From: Mycolicibacterium cosmeticum
Lineage (GTDB): Bacteria > Actinomycetota > Actinomycetes > Mycobacteriales > Mycobacteriaceae
Assembly (NCBI RefSeq): GCF_000613185.1
Contig: NZ_CCBB010000003.1
Coordinates: forward strand, 1,426,001-1,490,000
Reading direction: 5' to 3'
DNA: 64,000 nucleotides
Shown here: positions 8,759-17,930 of the stretch, in pieces
How positions within the stretch are numbered: the stretch's first letter is position 1
Layout: each line of letters starts with the position of its first letter
Program-made: the position numbers and the translations under genes
The notes under the pieces: model-generated
Database searches by the model: none
What the model was told of the DNA's origin: nothing
What the model saw: the letters and a program-made list of their open reading frames with translations, nothing else

Positions 8759-9751
8759 TCACGTCGCATCCACCAGAAGCCGTAGCGCGATCTCGTCAAC
8801 CGCGACGGCGGTGTTGGCGAGCATCACCACCGCCGCGGCGCCGGCCCGGTCGAGAGCCAGCATGCTCGAAAAGCCCCCGGTGGCGCCGTTGTGCCAGGCG
8901 ATGTCGACATCCGCAACGCGATCGGTGAACCACCCGTAACCGACCCGACTTCCATTCCCGGCATCCCAACGGGGTTCGAGCGCGGTGAGGCCCGGCGCCT
9001 CCCCGTCGAGCAACGCTTGCGCGTAGGTCGCCATGTCGGCGGCAGTTGAGCGGACCCCGCCCGCAGGCGCGTACGCGCCCAAAGTCCAGGCCTGCTCGCG
9101 GGTGCCGCGCGCACTCCATCCCGTCGGCGCACCGGCGGGCAGGTCCAAGCTGGACAACGGTGTGTTCGACCGCGTCATACCGAGCCGAGTGAACAGGTGG
9201 CGGTGCAGCAGTTCGGGAAACCCTGTCCCGGCGTGGGCGGCGAGCGCCTGACCCAGCAGCGCAGCACCGAGATTGGAGTACGAAAACTGGCCTCTGCCAG
9301 CTATTTTCGCGCCCCGGGCCTGGGTGAGCAACCCCTGAAGGTCGGCTGTGTACGGATTGCGGTGCCGCAGGACCGCGACAATCGCATTCGCGCGATCCCG
9401 CAGGCCCGTGGCGACGCGAGGCAGCCCGGAACGGTGACTGGCCAGTTCCTCGAGTGTGACGTCGGCCGCCGGGCTGCTGTCGAGGTCCAGCAGGCTCCCG
9501 ACGCGTGTGTCGGTGCGCAGCTCGCCCGACTCGACGGCCTCTGCGAAAAGCAGTGATGTCAGGGTTTTGGTGACGGACCCGATCTCGTAAACCGTGCCGG
9601 GCCCAGCTCCGAAATGGGCGTGGCGGTGTACGCCGCCACGGATGCTCACCACGCTGAGTCGGTCGGTGAGGCGGGCGGCCCGGGCAAGGGGTTCGACCCG
9701 CGCGATCAGATCCGAGTCGCCGGTCGCCTCTCCGAGTTCAGATGCCTGCAC
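8759..9751 (-). CDS. serine hydrolase, beta-lactamase/class C fold
   Basis: 330-residue protein of the beta-lactamase (PF00144) family, which includes esterases and D-alanyl-D-alanine peptidases. The catalytic motifs are visible in order: SVTK (59-62, SxxK), YSN (158-160, YxN) and HNG (287-289, the HxG/KTG equivalent). No signal peptide is visible at the N-terminus, so it may be cytoplasmic or use a different start; the GTG at 9751 is uncertain. Members without a leader in mycobacteria are often esterase-like, so beta-lactam resistance should not be assumed. Downstream lies the 13E12 remnant. Confidence 0.85.
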   Translation of the reverse strand: MQASELGEATGDSDLIARVEPLARAARLTDRLSVVSIRGGVHRHAHFGAGPGTVYEIGSVTKTLTSLLFAEAVESGELRTDTRVGSLLDLDSSPAADVTLEELASHRSGLPRVATGLRDRANAIVAVLRHRNPYTADLQGLLTQARGAKIAGRGQFSYSNLGAALLGQALAAHAGTGFPELLHRHLFTRLGMTRSNTPLSSLDLPAGAPTGWSARGTREQAWTLGAYAPAGGVRSTAADMATYAQALLDGEAPGLTALEPRWDAGNGSRVGYGWFTDRVADVDIAWHNGATGGFSSMLALDRAGAAAVVMLANTAVAVDEIALRLLVDAT

Positions 9752-9845
9752 CGGTCCATCATGGCTGTCGTGTCCGCGAAGGCGGCCACCCGGCTGCTAC
9801 CGTTGCCTTTACCGGAAGGGGTCAGTGCATGGGTGTAACCGACGA

Positions 9846-10319
9846 ATGATGGAACCTGAATACGAAGCCATCCGCCAGCTCAAGGCCCGTTACTGCAGAT
9901 TCCTGGACACCAAGGACATCGAGGCGTGGAAAACGGTGTTCGCACCGGACGTCGTGGTCAAGCTCGACATGGCGATCTCCACCGGCGGCGCCGACGGTCA
10001 GACCGCGCCGGAGTTGCACGGCCTCGACGAGTTCCTGCCCGTCGTCCTCGGCGGTGTCGAGGGGGCTCAGACCAAACACCACTGTCACACCCCGGAAATC
10101 ACCATCACCTCCGACACCACCGCCTCGGGCATCTGGGCAATGGAGGATCTGTTGTTGTTCCCCAACGGAAGTGAGCTCTTCGGTGCCGGTCACTATCACG
10201 AGACGTACGAAAAGCGTTCGGGGACATGGGTGATCACGACACTGCACCTGACCCGCACCATCCTGCGGTTCACCCCGCCCGCCGATGATCGCCAGCCCGC
10301 ACCGGTGACCAGGGGCTAG
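9846..10319 (+). CDS. SnoaL-like nuclear transport factor 2 fold protein
   Basis: 157-residue single-domain protein with the NTF2/SnoaL cone fold signature: an N-terminal helix IRQLKARYCRFLDTKDIEAWKTVF, the following acidic FAPDVVVKLDM strand, and a C-terminal GAGHYHETYEKRSGTWVITTLHLTRT sheet. Such proteins are cyclases, isomerases or dehydratases acting on steroids and polyketides, or have no activity. It is followed four bases later by the F420-type oxidoreductase and probably forms an operon with it. Starts at 9846 and 9849 are both ATG and cannot be separated. Confidence 0.8.
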   Translation: MMEPEYEAIRQLKARYCRFLDTKDIEAWKTVFAPDVVVKLDMAISTGGADGQTAPELHGLDEFLPVVLGGVEGAQTKHHCHTPEITITSDTTASGIWAMEDLLLFPNGSELFGAGHYHETYEKRSGTWVITTLHLTRTILRFTPPADDRQPAPVTRG

Positions 10320-10323
10320 GGGC

Positions 10324-11364
10324 GTGACCGCGGCGCCGCTGGACGAACTGGGTTTCTATCTGCTGGCCGGCGCCGGTGGAGACGGGCCGGCGACCTTGAT
10401 GGACGAGGCGCGCCGCGGTGAGGAACTCGGGTTCGGTACGGCGTTCATCTCGGAGCGCTGGAACGTCAAGGAGGCGTCGTCGCTGACCGGGGCGGCGTGC
10501 GCGGTGACCAGCCGCATGCGGATCGCCACCGCGGCCACCAATCACAACACCCGGCATCCGCTGATCACCGGGTCGTGGGCCACCACCATGCATAAGTTGT
10601 CCCGCGGCAGGTTCACCCTGGGCATCGGCCGCGGCATCGCCGCCATGTACAACGCCTTCGGGGTGCCTGCCGTGACGACCGCCCAGATGGAGGATTTCGC
10701 CACGGTGATGCGCCGGCTGTGGCACGGCGAGGTGATCTTCAACCACGACGGCCCGATCGGCAAGTATCAGTTGTTGTTCCTGGATCCCGATTTCCGCGAG
10801 GACATCCGGCTGGCCGTCGTGGCATTCGGGCCGCAGACCCTGGCGCTGGGGGGCCGCGTCTTCGACGACGTCATCCTGCACACCTACTTCACCCCCGAGA
10901 CGCTGCAACGCGCGGTCAAGACCGTCAAGGACGCCGCCGAGCAGGCCGGCCGGGATCCGGCCGACGTGCGCGTGTGGTCCTGCTTCGCCACCGTCGGCGA
11001 CCACCTGCCCGAAGAACTGCGACTCAAGAAGACGGTGGCCCGGCTGGCCACCTACCTGCAGGGCTACGGCGATTTGATGGTCAGCACGAACAACTGGGAT
11101 CCGGCCGTGCTGCAGCGCTTTCGGTCGGATCCGGTGGTGACGTCGATTCCCGGCGGCATCGATCACAAGGCCACCGCCGAGCAGATCGAACACATCGCCA
11201 CCCTGATCCCCGACGAATGGCTGGAACCCTCAGCCACCGGGACGGCACAACACTGTGCCGACCGTATCCGCCAGGAGTTCGGCTACGGTGCCGACGCCGT
11301 CATCCTGCACGGCGCCACGCCGGACGAACTGGAGCCGATCGTGAGCGCGTACCGGGGATCCTGA
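10324..11364 (+). CDS. LLM class F420-dependent oxidoreductase
   Basis: 346-residue luciferase-like monooxygenase fold protein. The N-terminal FYLLAGAGGDGPATLMDEARRGEELGFGTAFISERWN, followed by TAATNHNTRHPLITGSWATTMHKLSRGRFTLGIGRG as separate strand-helix units, is typical of the F420-dependent group found in mycobacteria (TIGR03857-like). The cofactor assignment is by family, not from a single residue. GTG start at 10324, directly after the SnoaL-like gene, so the two are likely co-transcribed and may act on the same substrate. Confidence 0.85.
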   Translation: MTAAPLDELGFYLLAGAGGDGPATLMDEARRGEELGFGTAFISERWNVKEASSLTGAACAVTSRMRIATAATNHNTRHPLITGSWATTMHKLSRGRFTLGIGRGIAAMYNAFGVPAVTTAQMEDFATVMRRLWHGEVIFNHDGPIGKYQLLFLDPDFREDIRLAVVAFGPQTLALGGRVFDDVILHTYFTPETLQRAVKTVKDAAEQAGRDPADVRVWSCFATVGDHLPEELRLKKTVARLATYLQGYGDLMVSTNNWDPAVLQRFRSDPVVTSIPGGIDHKATAEQIEHIATLIPDEWLEPSATGTAQHCADRIRQEFGYGADAVILHGATPDELEPIVSAYRGS

Positions 11365-11385
11365 CCGGCGGACGTGCTGAGCAGG

Positions 11386-11577
11386 TCAGCAGCAGCGGGC
11401 CGCGGGGTTGGCGTCCGCGGCTGCGTGGCGCTGACGCCAGTACTCCCGCTCGGTCAGCACCGGTTCGCCGGGGTGGGTGCGGCGGCGATGCTGCAGGTAT
11501 CGCTGGTAGTGGTTGTCGCCCATCAATGATGAGCAGTACCAACGGATCTGGCCGGCGAGGTCGGCAAGGCGTCCCAT
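11386..11577 (-). CDS. YbdD/YjiX family small protein
   Basis: 63-residue protein matching the YbdD/YjiX (DUF466) family that accompanies CstA carbon-starvation/pyruvate transporters. The core is IRWYCSSLMGDNHYQRYLQH, then RRTHPGEPVLTEREYWRQRH, which corresponds to the family's YxxYxxH..HP....T..E..R pattern. Its ATG at 11577 lies 55 bp inside the 3' end of cstA in another frame, with AAGGAGG nine bases upstream within the cstA coding sequence, so it is translated from the cstA message. The family role (partner or modulator of the transporter) is known only in outline. Confidence 0.85.
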   Translation of the reverse strand: MGRLADLAGQIRWYCSSLMGDNHYQRYLQHRRRTHPGEPVLTEREYWRQRHAAADANPAARCC

Positions 11578-13805
11578 TCCTTCTGCACCTCCTTCTCCGC
11601 GGCGGTGGGGATCAGCCCGGACGGGGCGAACAGTTTGGAGGGCACCGGGTCGTCGGCCGACAGCGGGCGGCCCGCTCCGCGCAGCACCCGCACGGCCACC
11701 ACCACACCGGCGACGAACACGATCAGTACCAGCACGGCGAAGATGATCGACAGGGTGCCCTGGATGAACGTGTTGCGGATGACGGCGTCCAACTGGTCGG
11801 GATTCTTGGCCGCCCCGAATGCGGTCTTGCCGGCGTCCTTGGCCGCAACGTACTGCGAATGCTGCTTCCAGTAGCCGACTTTCGGATCACCGGAGAAGAT
11901 CTTCTGGAACGAGGCGGTCATCGTGACGGTCAGGTCCCACAACAACGGGACACCGGGGATCCACGCCCACTTCACCAGCCCACGTTTGATGATCACGACG
12001 GTGACCACCGTCAACGCGATGGCGGCCAGCAGCTGGTTGGCGATGCCGAACAACGGGAACAGCGTATTGATGCCACCCAGCGGGTCGGTGACACCCATCA
12101 GCAGGATGCTGCCCCACGCGGCCACCACGATGATGCTGCAGACCCACGCACCCACCCGCCAGCTCGGATCGCGCAGATTCTTCAGCGGCCCACCCAGATT
12201 GGCCAACCCGTCCGACAACATGAACCGGGCCACCCGGGTGCCGGCGTCCACGGTGGTCAGGATGAACAGGGCCTCGAACATGATCGCGAAGTGATACCAG
12301 AACGCCTTCATGCTCGCCCCGCCGAACACCTGGTGCAGCACCTCGGACATGCCGAACGCCAGGGTGGGTGCGCCGCCGGTGCGGGAGACGATCGACTTCT
12401 CGCCGACGCTCTCGGCGGCATCGGCGATCTCCGCTCCGGTGATCGGCTGGCCGGACAGCCCGAGCCCGTTGACGTAGTCGGCCGCGGTCTGCGCGGTGGT
12501 ACCGGTTTGCGCCGACGGCGCGTTGATCGCGAAGTACAGATGCTGATTGAGGATGGCCGCGGTGATGAGCGCCATGATGGCCACGAACGACTCGGTGAGC
12601 ATGCCGCCGTAGCCGATCAGCCGCATCTGCGATTCCTTCTCCAGCAGTTTCGGCGTGGTCCCCGAGGAGATCAGCGAATGGAAACCGGACAGGGCGCCGC
12701 AGGCGATGGTGATGAACAAGAAGGGGAACAGCGCCCCGGCGAACACCGGGCCCGAGCCGCTGCCGGCGAAGTGGGACAGCGCCGGTGCCTCCATCACCGG
12801 GCGGGCCAGCAGGATGCCGATGGCCAGCAGCACGATGGTGCCGACCTTCATGAACGTCGACAGGTAATCGCGGGGCGCCAGCAGCAGCCATACCGGCAGC
12901 ACGGAGGCGGCCAGGCCGTAGATGATGATGCACCACGACAACGTCACCTTCGACAGGGTGAACCAGTCGGCACCCCAGGACGTTTCGGCCACCCAGCCAC
13001 CGGCGACCACCGCCAGCAGCAACAGCACCACGCCGATGAGGGACACCTCGGACACCCGGCCCGGGCGCAGGAAGCGCAGGTACAAGCCCATGAAGATCGC
13101 GATCGGGATGGTCATCGCGATGGAGAACACGCCCCACGGGCTCTCGGCCAGCGCGTTGACCACCACCAGCGCCAGCACCGCGAGCAGGATCACCATGATC
13201 ACCAGCACGCCGACGATCGCCGCCACACCGCCGATGCTGCCGAGTTCGTCGCGGGCCATCTGGCCCAGTGAACGGCCCCGGCGGCGCACCGAGATGGACA
13301 GCACCAGGTAGTCCTGGACGCAACCGGCCACCAGCGCGCCGATGATGATCCAGATGGTGCCGGGCAGGTATCCCATCTGCATGGCCAGCACCGGCCCGAC
13401 CAACGGTCCGGCGCCGGCGATCGCGGCGAAGTGGTGGCCGAACAGCACCCGCCGATCGGTGGGCATGTAATCGGTGCCGTTCTCGAAGATCTCGGCCGGG
13501 GTGGCGTGATCGTCGCGCGGCTGCACGATCTTGTTCTCGATCAACCGCGCGTAGAACCGGAACCCGATGACATAGGTGCAGATGGCCGCGATGACGAACC
13601 ACACCGCATTCACCGTCTCACCGCGCAGAAACGCGATCACCGCCCAGGCGATCGCACCGAGCAGGGCGATCACCCCGAAGATGACCCGGTGCCGCACGGT
13701 GATGGGGGAGCGATCGATGATCGCGACCGGCGGGAGGTCCTCATCGGTGCGGAGATAGGTGATATCGCCCTTGCGTTCTTCCAGAGGTCTCGTCGGTGAA
13801 GCCAT
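11523..13805 (-). CDS. cstA: carbon starvation protein CstA, membrane transporter
   Basis: 760-residue polytopic membrane protein of the CstA family (peptide and pyruvate uptake under carbon limitation in enterobacteria). Highly conserved stretches are visible: FGHHFAAIAGAGPLVGPVLA near residue 125, LPGTIWIIIGALVAGCVQDY, CGALSGFHSLISSGTTPK and FEALFILTTVDAGTRVARFM; about 16 hydrophobic segments are spread along the chain. Position beside ligB agrees with Rv3063/Rv3062 in M. tuberculosis. The ybdD-like gene overlaps its end. The C-terminal ~60 residues are charged and cytoplasmic. Regulation is not evident in the 48-bp gap to ligB. Confidence 0.95.
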   Translation of the reverse strand: MASPTRPLEERKGDITYLRTDEDLPPVAIIDRSPITVRHRVIFGVIALLGAIAWAVIAFLRGETVNAVWFVIAAICTYVIGFRFYARLIENKIVQPRDDHATPAEIFENGTDYMPTDRRVLFGHHFAAIAGAGPLVGPVLAMQMGYLPGTIWIIIGALVAGCVQDYLVLSISVRRRGRSLGQMARDELGSIGGVAAIVGVLVIMVILLAVLALVVVNALAESPWGVFSIAMTIPIAIFMGLYLRFLRPGRVSEVSLIGVVLLLLAVVAGGWVAETSWGADWFTLSKVTLSWCIIIYGLAASVLPVWLLLAPRDYLSTFMKVGTIVLLAIGILLARPVMEAPALSHFAGSGSGPVFAGALFPFLFITIACGALSGFHSLISSGTTPKLLEKESQMRLIGYGGMLTESFVAIMALITAAILNQHLYFAINAPSAQTGTTAQTAADYVNGLGLSGQPITGAEIADAAESVGEKSIVSRTGGAPTLAFGMSEVLHQVFGGASMKAFWYHFAIMFEALFILTTVDAGTRVARFMLSDGLANLGGPLKNLRDPSWRVGAWVCSIIVVAAWGSILLMGVTDPLGGINTLFPLFGIANQLLAAIALTVVTVVIIKRGLVKWAWIPGVPLLWDLTVTMTASFQKIFSGDPKVGYWKQHSQYVAAKDAGKTAFGAAKNPDQLDAVIRNTFIQGTLSIIFAVLVLIVFVAGVVVAVRVLRGAGRPLSADDPVPSKLFAPSGLIPTAAEKEVQKEWDALPTSPARSVGTAHH

Positions 13806-13853
13806 AGGGCGATCTTTTCATCGCGACAAACCGGGCCGGGGCCGAACCGCCGT

Positions 13854-15383
13854 TTACGGTCGATCGCCGCGCTCGTAATGGGCCCGGACGGTGTCGATGG
13901 TGTCGGCCTCGTCGGCGCGTTTGTCGTCGCGGTAGCGGATCACCCGCGCGAACCGCAACGCCATGCCGCCGGGATACCGCGTGGAGCCCTGCACGCCGTC
14001 GAAGGCGATCTCCACGACCTGTTCCGGCCGGACCGTGACCACGTACCCGTCGGTGCCGCCGACGGCGAGCTCGGTGAAACGCCGCGTCTGCCAGTCCAGC
14101 GTGGCGTCGGTCATGCCCTTGAACGTCTTGCCCAGCATCACGAATCCGCCCGTCGCGGGATCGCGGGCGCCCAGGTGGATGTTGGACAGCTTGCCGGTGC
14201 GCCGTCCCGAACCCCATTCCACCGCCAGCACCACCAGATCCAGGGTGTGCACCGGTTTGACCTTGAGCCAGCCGGACCCGCGCCGGCCCGCCTCGTACGG
14301 GGCAGCCGACGATTTGGCCATCACCCCTTCGTGACCGGCGGCCAGCACGGTCTGCAGGAACCGCCCGGCGGCCTCGGGGTCCGCGGTGATCAGCCGGTCC
14401 ACCCGCTGCCCGGCGGGCACCACCGCGTCCAGCACCGCCAGCCGGTCGGTGGTCGGCCGGTCGAGCAGATCGGTGCCGTCATGGTGCAGCACGTCGAAGA
14501 AGAACACCGACAGTGGGTGTTCCCGCGCCCCGGACTTGTTGCCGAACCGCGACGCGGTGACCTGGAACCGGTGCGGGCGACCGTCCGGACGCAGCGCGAT
14601 CGCCTCGGCGTCGGCGATGAAATCGGTGACCGGCAGCGCCAGCGCGGCGTCGACCACCTCCGGCAGCCGCGCGGTGACGTCGTCGAGGCTGCGGGTATAC
14701 ACCGCCACCTCGGCACCGGCGCGGTGGATCTGCACCCGGGCGCCGTCCAGCTTCGCCTCGAAAACAACGTCACCGCCCAGCTTTTCGAGTGCGTCACCGA
14801 CACCGGTGGCGGTCTGTGCGAGCATCGGGCCGACCGGCCGGCCGACGGTGAGGGCGAACCGGGCCAGACCCGCGGCGCCGTCGGACAACGCGGCGACGGC
14901 GACGGCGGGCAGCTCACCGGCCAGCATCGCAGCCCGGCGCACCTGCGCCGCGGGCACCCCGGCGGCCTTCGCGACGGCCTCGGACATCACCCCGGCCAGG
15001 GCGCCCTGACGCAGCTCGCCGGACAGCAAGCGGCGCAGGAAGGCCTGCTCGCCGGCGGTGGCCGCGGTGAACAGGTCGCCGAGCAGCTGGGCGCGCAGTG
15101 CCTGCGAGCCCTTGCCGGTGGTCGCCTTGATCCGGGTGAACGCCTGGTCGACCCCCGGCACCGTCAGCGTGGCGGCGTCGGCGGGCCGGGGCAGCCGGCG
15201 CAGGGCGGCCCAGCCGACCCCGATCTGGCGCTGGGGGAGCTCACCGGCCAGCCAGGACACCACCAGGCCCACGTCGGCGGGATCGGCGTGTGCCAGCAGC
15301 TCGGCCACCCTGGCGGTCTTGGCCAGCCGCGACGACGACGCCGCCACATCGACCGAGGCCTCTGCCACCGCGCTGAGCAACAT
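13854..15383 (-). CDS. ligB: ATP-dependent DNA ligase LigB
   Basis: 509-residue ATP-dependent DNA ligase, length close to the 507 residues of M. tuberculosis LigB. The N-terminal ~190 residues are the ligase DNA-binding domain; the nucleotidyltransferase domain begins with PMLAQT and the adenylated lysine motif [13 protein letters not shown] (K211), then [41 protein letters not shown] motif IV/V with WLKVKP, and an OB-fold to the end. It acts in strand joining during repair; mycobacterial LigB is dispensable because LigA seals replication nicks. ATG 15383 is preferred; it lies 7 bp after a possible -10, so the transcript may be leaderless. Confidence 0.95.
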   Translation of the reverse strand: MLLSAVAEASVDVAASSSRLAKTARVAELLAHADPADVGLVVSWLAGELPQRQIGVGWAALRRLPRPADAATLTVPGVDQAFTRIKATTGKGSQALRAQLLGDLFTAATAGEQAFLRRLLSGELRQGALAGVMSEAVAKAAGVPAAQVRRAAMLAGELPAVAVAALSDGAAGLARFALTVGRPVGPMLAQTATGVGDALEKLGGDVVFEAKLDGARVQIHRAGAEVAVYTRSLDDVTARLPEVVDAALALPVTDFIADAEAIALRPDGRPHRFQVTASRFGNKSGAREHPLSVFFFDVLHHDGTDLLDRPTTDRLAVLDAVVPAGQRVDRLITADPEAAGRFLQTVLAAGHEGVMAKSSAAPYEAGRRGSGWLKVKPVHTLDLVVLAVEWGSGRRTGKLSNIHLGARDPATGGFVMLGKTFKGMTDATLDWQTRRFTELAVGGTDGYVVTVRPEQVVEIAFDGVQGSTRYPGGMALRFARVIRYRDDKRADEADTIDTVRAHYERGDRP

Positions 15384-15389
15384 GGTTCC

Positions 15390-15412
15390 ACGGTGCCATG
15401 GACGGCCGACAA
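15390..15412 (-). promoter_or_regulatory. possible PafBC/RecA-NDp-type promoter for ligB
   Basis: On the minus strand TTGTCGGCC (15412-15404) is followed by exactly 8 bases and CACCGT (15395-15390), and the ligB ATG begins 7 bases further on. The upstream half equals the element in front of nrdF2 and resembles the RecA-NDp/PafBC consensus TTGTCRGTG-N8-TAnnnT; the -10 has one mismatch at its first base. This spacing predicts a leaderless ligB mRNA. Suggestive only. Confidence 0.35.
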
Positions 15413-15413
15413 G

Positions 15414-15430
15414 TCGGGACTTTCGGCCCT
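15414..15430 (+). promoter_or_regulatory. DosR-box-like half-palindrome
   Basis: TCGGGACTTTCGGCCCT (15414-15430) resembles the dormancy regulator DosR box (TTSGGGACTWWAGTCCCSAA): the left half GGGACTTT is exact and the right half matches at GnCCC. It lies about 35 bp upstream of the PPOX-fold gene at 15465. PPOX-fold proteins are common in the DosR regulon. Overlaps the ligB-side element, so the two genes share a compact divergent control region. Confidence 0.4.
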
Positions 15431-15464
15431 GTGCCCGCCGCGCATCCGGGCGGACAGTGGAACC

Positions 15465-15917
15465 ATGCCGAACACACACGACCTCGACGTCCTCAACCGC
15501 AGGCAATGCCTGGACAGGTTGCAGACCACCCGCGTCGGCCGGCTCATCTTCACCCAGAGCGCGCTACCCGCCGTCCAGCCGGTGAACTTCCGGCTGTGGG
15601 GCGACGACGTGGTGATCCGCGTCGCCGGTGGCGCCAAGCTCGCCGCCGCCGCGGAACGCCAGGTCGTGGCCTTCGAAGCCGACGAACTGGACCAGGACCT
15701 GCGTTCGGGCTGGAGTGTGGTGGTCATCGGGCACGCCGAACCCATCACCGAGGTCGACGACCTGGTGGCGGTGGCCGGGACGTTCGTCTCACCATGGGTG
15801 AGCGGTCGCCGCGATCACTTCCTCAGGATCAGGACCGAAGAGATGAGCGGCCGGGAATTCCGTGACCCGACCAGCCCGCAATACCACGCCGCGGCCGCCT
15901 CAGGGCCCGGCCAGTAA
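15465..15917 (+). CDS. pyridoxamine 5'-phosphate oxidase-fold (PPOX) protein
   Basis: 150-residue split-barrel flavin/F420-binding fold protein. The pattern [20 protein letters not shown], then [20 protein letters not shown], then [28 protein letters not shown] is that of small mycobacterial PPOX proteins, several of which are induced in hypoxia. Enzymatic substrate unknown. Its 3' end overlaps by 18 bp with the convergent GatB/YqeY gene. ATG 15465 is in a GGAACC context without a strong ribosome site. A DosR-like box lies upstream. Confidence 0.85.
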   Translation: MPNTHDLDVLNRRQCLDRLQTTRVGRLIFTQSALPAVQPVNFRLWGDDVVIRVAGGAKLAAAAERQVVAFEADELDQDLRSGWSVVVIGHAEPITEVDDLVAVAGTFVSPWVSGRRDHFLRIRTEEMSGREFRDPTSPQYHAAAASGPGQ

Positions 15918-16274
15918 CCCGTCGAGCACCGCGGCCTCGGCCCGGAGCCGGGCCGCCCGGTCTCCGTGCCCACCGGCGCTGAACTGCGTTGCGGCGCCGA
16001 TCCGTTCGTCGATCTCGGCGCGCAGCAGGGCCAGGATCTCGGCCTCGGTGAGTTCCCGGCGCGCGACCTCGGCGGCGCCGAGGCCGGCGACGCTGTGCGC
16101 GATCGGGCCGTCGATCCGGGTGCTGGTGTGCGCGGTGTCCGGGGTCTCGGCGTTGTCGATCGCGCTGAGCGCACTGCGGATCGCCGCCACCCGTACGGTG
16201 TCGCGCTGTTTGCGGGCGTGCAGCAGGGCCGAGCGCAGCGTGGCACGCCAGCGCTGAGCGGGCGCAGATGTCAT
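15900..16274 (-). CDS. GatB/YqeY domain protein
   Basis: 124-residue free-standing YqeY/GatB C-terminal-like helical domain protein. Diagnostic segments are WRATLRSALLHARKQRDTVRVAAIRSALSAIDNAE at the N-terminus, with ELTEAEILALLRAEIDERI in the middle; GatB tail domains bind tRNA, but the function of stand-alone YqeY proteins is not settled. It differs from the typical 147-150 residues by a shortened C-terminus. Start at 16274 is the ATG closest to the conserved N-terminus. Convergent overlap with the PPOX gene. Confidence 0.75.
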   Translation of the reverse strand: MTSAPAQRWRATLRSALLHARKQRDTVRVAAIRSALSAIDNAETPDTAHTSTRIDGPIAHSVAGLGAAEVARRELTEAEILALLRAEIDERIGAATQFSAGGHGDRAARLRAEAAVLDGLLAGP

Positions 16275-16316
16275 GCCGGACAACTTAGCCCGGCACCGGC
16301 GGACCACGAAACCGAT

Positions 16317-17864
16317 TTAGGTGACGGTGAAGTCGACGCTGTGATAGCCGGTCGCACCGTCGGGCACCACATCGGCGATGTCGGCGGTCTGCACGGCCCC
16401 GGTGTTGTCGGTGGCGCGCACGGTGATGGTATACAGGCCCGGCCGATCGGCCTGCCAGTCGAAACTCCACAGCCGCCACGTCTCGTTCGAGTACGCCGAG
16501 CCCAGCGTGGCGGGCTGCCAGGTGCCCTCTTGACCGGGGGCGTCGATCCGCACCTCCACCGCGCGCACCCCGCGATTCTGCGCCCAGGCCACCCCACCGA
16601 ACCGGGCCGGCCCCGCTGGGATATCGGCTCCGGACCGGGGCACGTCGATCCGGGACTGCGTCTTGATCGGTCCCTGCGGGGCCCAACCCAGCTTCGTCCA
16701 ATAGGCCTGGGCCCGATCGAATCTGGTGAGTTCGAGGTCGACGACCCACTTGGTCGCCGAGACGTAACCATAGAGTCCGGGCACCACCAGCCGGGCCGGA
16801 TAACCGTGCTCGACGGGCAACGGCTGACCGTTCATGGTGATGGCCAGCAACGCGTCGCGATCATCGGTGAGCGCCTGCACCGGGGAGCCGGCGGTGAAGC
16901 CGTCGCTGGACTTGGACAGCACCATATCGGCGTCGTCATGCACGCCGGCGGCGGCCAGCAGATCACGCACCCGGTAGCCGGTCCACACCGCGTTGCCGAT
17001 GAGGTCGCCCCCGACCGGGTTGGACACGCACGTCAGGGTGACCATCTTCTCGATGAGTTCGAAACCGGCCAGATCGTCGAAACGGTAGGTCTTTTCGTGA
17101 TCGACCATGCCGTGGATGCGCAGTTTCCAGTCGGCCCGGGACAGCTGCGGCACCGCCAGTGCGGTGTCGATCCGGTAGAAGTCGGCGTTGCCGGTCACGA
17201 AGCTCGGCAGCTGCACGCCGGCCGGTTGCACGCCGGCCGGTACCGGTGGTGCGGGTTTGGCCAGCGGTGGCGGGGTGAACGAATTCCGGTCGCCGGAAAC
17301 GGAATTGACCCGGCCGCCGTAGATGCTGCCCAGCGCGCCGGTCAGGGTGCCCACGCCGAGGAACCCGAGAGCGGCCAGTGACAGCCGGCGGCCCGGATCG
17401 GTGTCGGCGGCACTGTTGGCCGAATCGTCGCGCAGCCGGCCCGAGGTGAGGAAACGCAATGCGAGGATTCCGGCCAGCGTGCCCACCACCGTCGGCAGGA
17501 TGTCGAGCGGGCGGGCACCGGTGCGGGTCAGCACGGCCACACATCCGGCGACTCCCGCGGCGGCGAACATGACGCTGCCGATCGGGACACGGCGACGTTC
17601 CAGCAGCCCGGCCAGCGCGGCCAGGATGGCGATCACCACCAGCACCGCCACTGTCAGGAACAGCTTGTCGAAGGTGGCGAACGTTTGGATGGCCCATTCC
17701 TTGACCGGCCCCGGGGTGTGGTCGATGACGCTCGACCCCACGGCGGTGCGGGCGTCGGCCGACGCGCCGAGGGGGATCGCCGCCAGCGCGCTGACACCGA
17801 GGGTGATCGCCGCGGAGGCGATACCGCAGAGCAATCGGGTACCGGGGGCGATGGGCGCGCTCAC
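16317..17864 (-). CDS. membrane-anchored molybdopterin-dependent oxidoreductase (sulfite-oxidase-like)
   Basis: 515-residue protein. The first ~170 residues contain about four to five hydrophobic membrane helices; the remainder (about 215-515) is an oxidoreductase molybdopterin domain of the sulfite oxidase/YedY superfamily followed by a Mo-co dimerisation (Ig-like) domain. The molybdenum-ligand cysteine is in VTLTCVSNPVGGDLIGNAVW, followed by TGYRVRDLL and the PVEHGYPARLVVPGLYGY block. The Moco domain therefore probably faces outside the membrane. Substrate is unknown. GTG start at 17864. A similar membrane-fused architecture exists in mycobacterial Rv0218-type proteins. Confidence 0.85.
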   Translation of the reverse strand: MSAPIAPGTRLLCGIASAAITLGVSALAAIPLGASADARTAVGSSVIDHTPGPVKEWAIQTFATFDKLFLTVAVLVVIAILAALAGLLERRRVPIGSVMFAAAGVAGCVAVLTRTGARPLDILPTVVGTLAGILALRFLTSGRLRDDSANSAADTDPGRRLSLAALGFLGVGTLTGALGSIYGGRVNSVSGDRNSFTPPPLAKPAPPVPAGVQPAGVQLPSFVTGNADFYRIDTALAVPQLSRADWKLRIHGMVDHEKTYRFDDLAGFELIEKMVTLTCVSNPVGGDLIGNAVWTGYRVRDLLAAAGVHDDADMVLSKSSDGFTAGSPVQALTDDRDALLAITMNGQPLPVEHGYPARLVVPGLYGYVSATKWVVDLELTRFDRAQAYWTKLGWAPQGPIKTQSRIDVPRSGADIPAGPARFGGVAWAQNRGVRAVEVRIDAPGQEGTWQPATLGSAYSNETWRLWSFDWQADRPGLYTITVRATDNTGAVQTADIADVVPDGATGYHSVDFTVT

Positions 17865-17930
17865 GAACCCACGCTAGCCCAGGCAGGTTCCGGAAAGCCT
17901 TACCGAAGAGTGACGCCGTTCCGTTAACGT

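Noticed and set aside
10719..13271. Very long open frame antisense to cstA and across the F420 oxidoreductase
   Set aside because: It is a high-GC mirror frame of cstA with Arg/Gly/His-rich composition and no family match; cstA on the other strand is unambiguous.
13878..15464. Long open frame antisense to ligB
   Set aside because: Only its last 150 codons (from 15465) code for a real protein, the PPOX gene; the rest is shadow of ligB.
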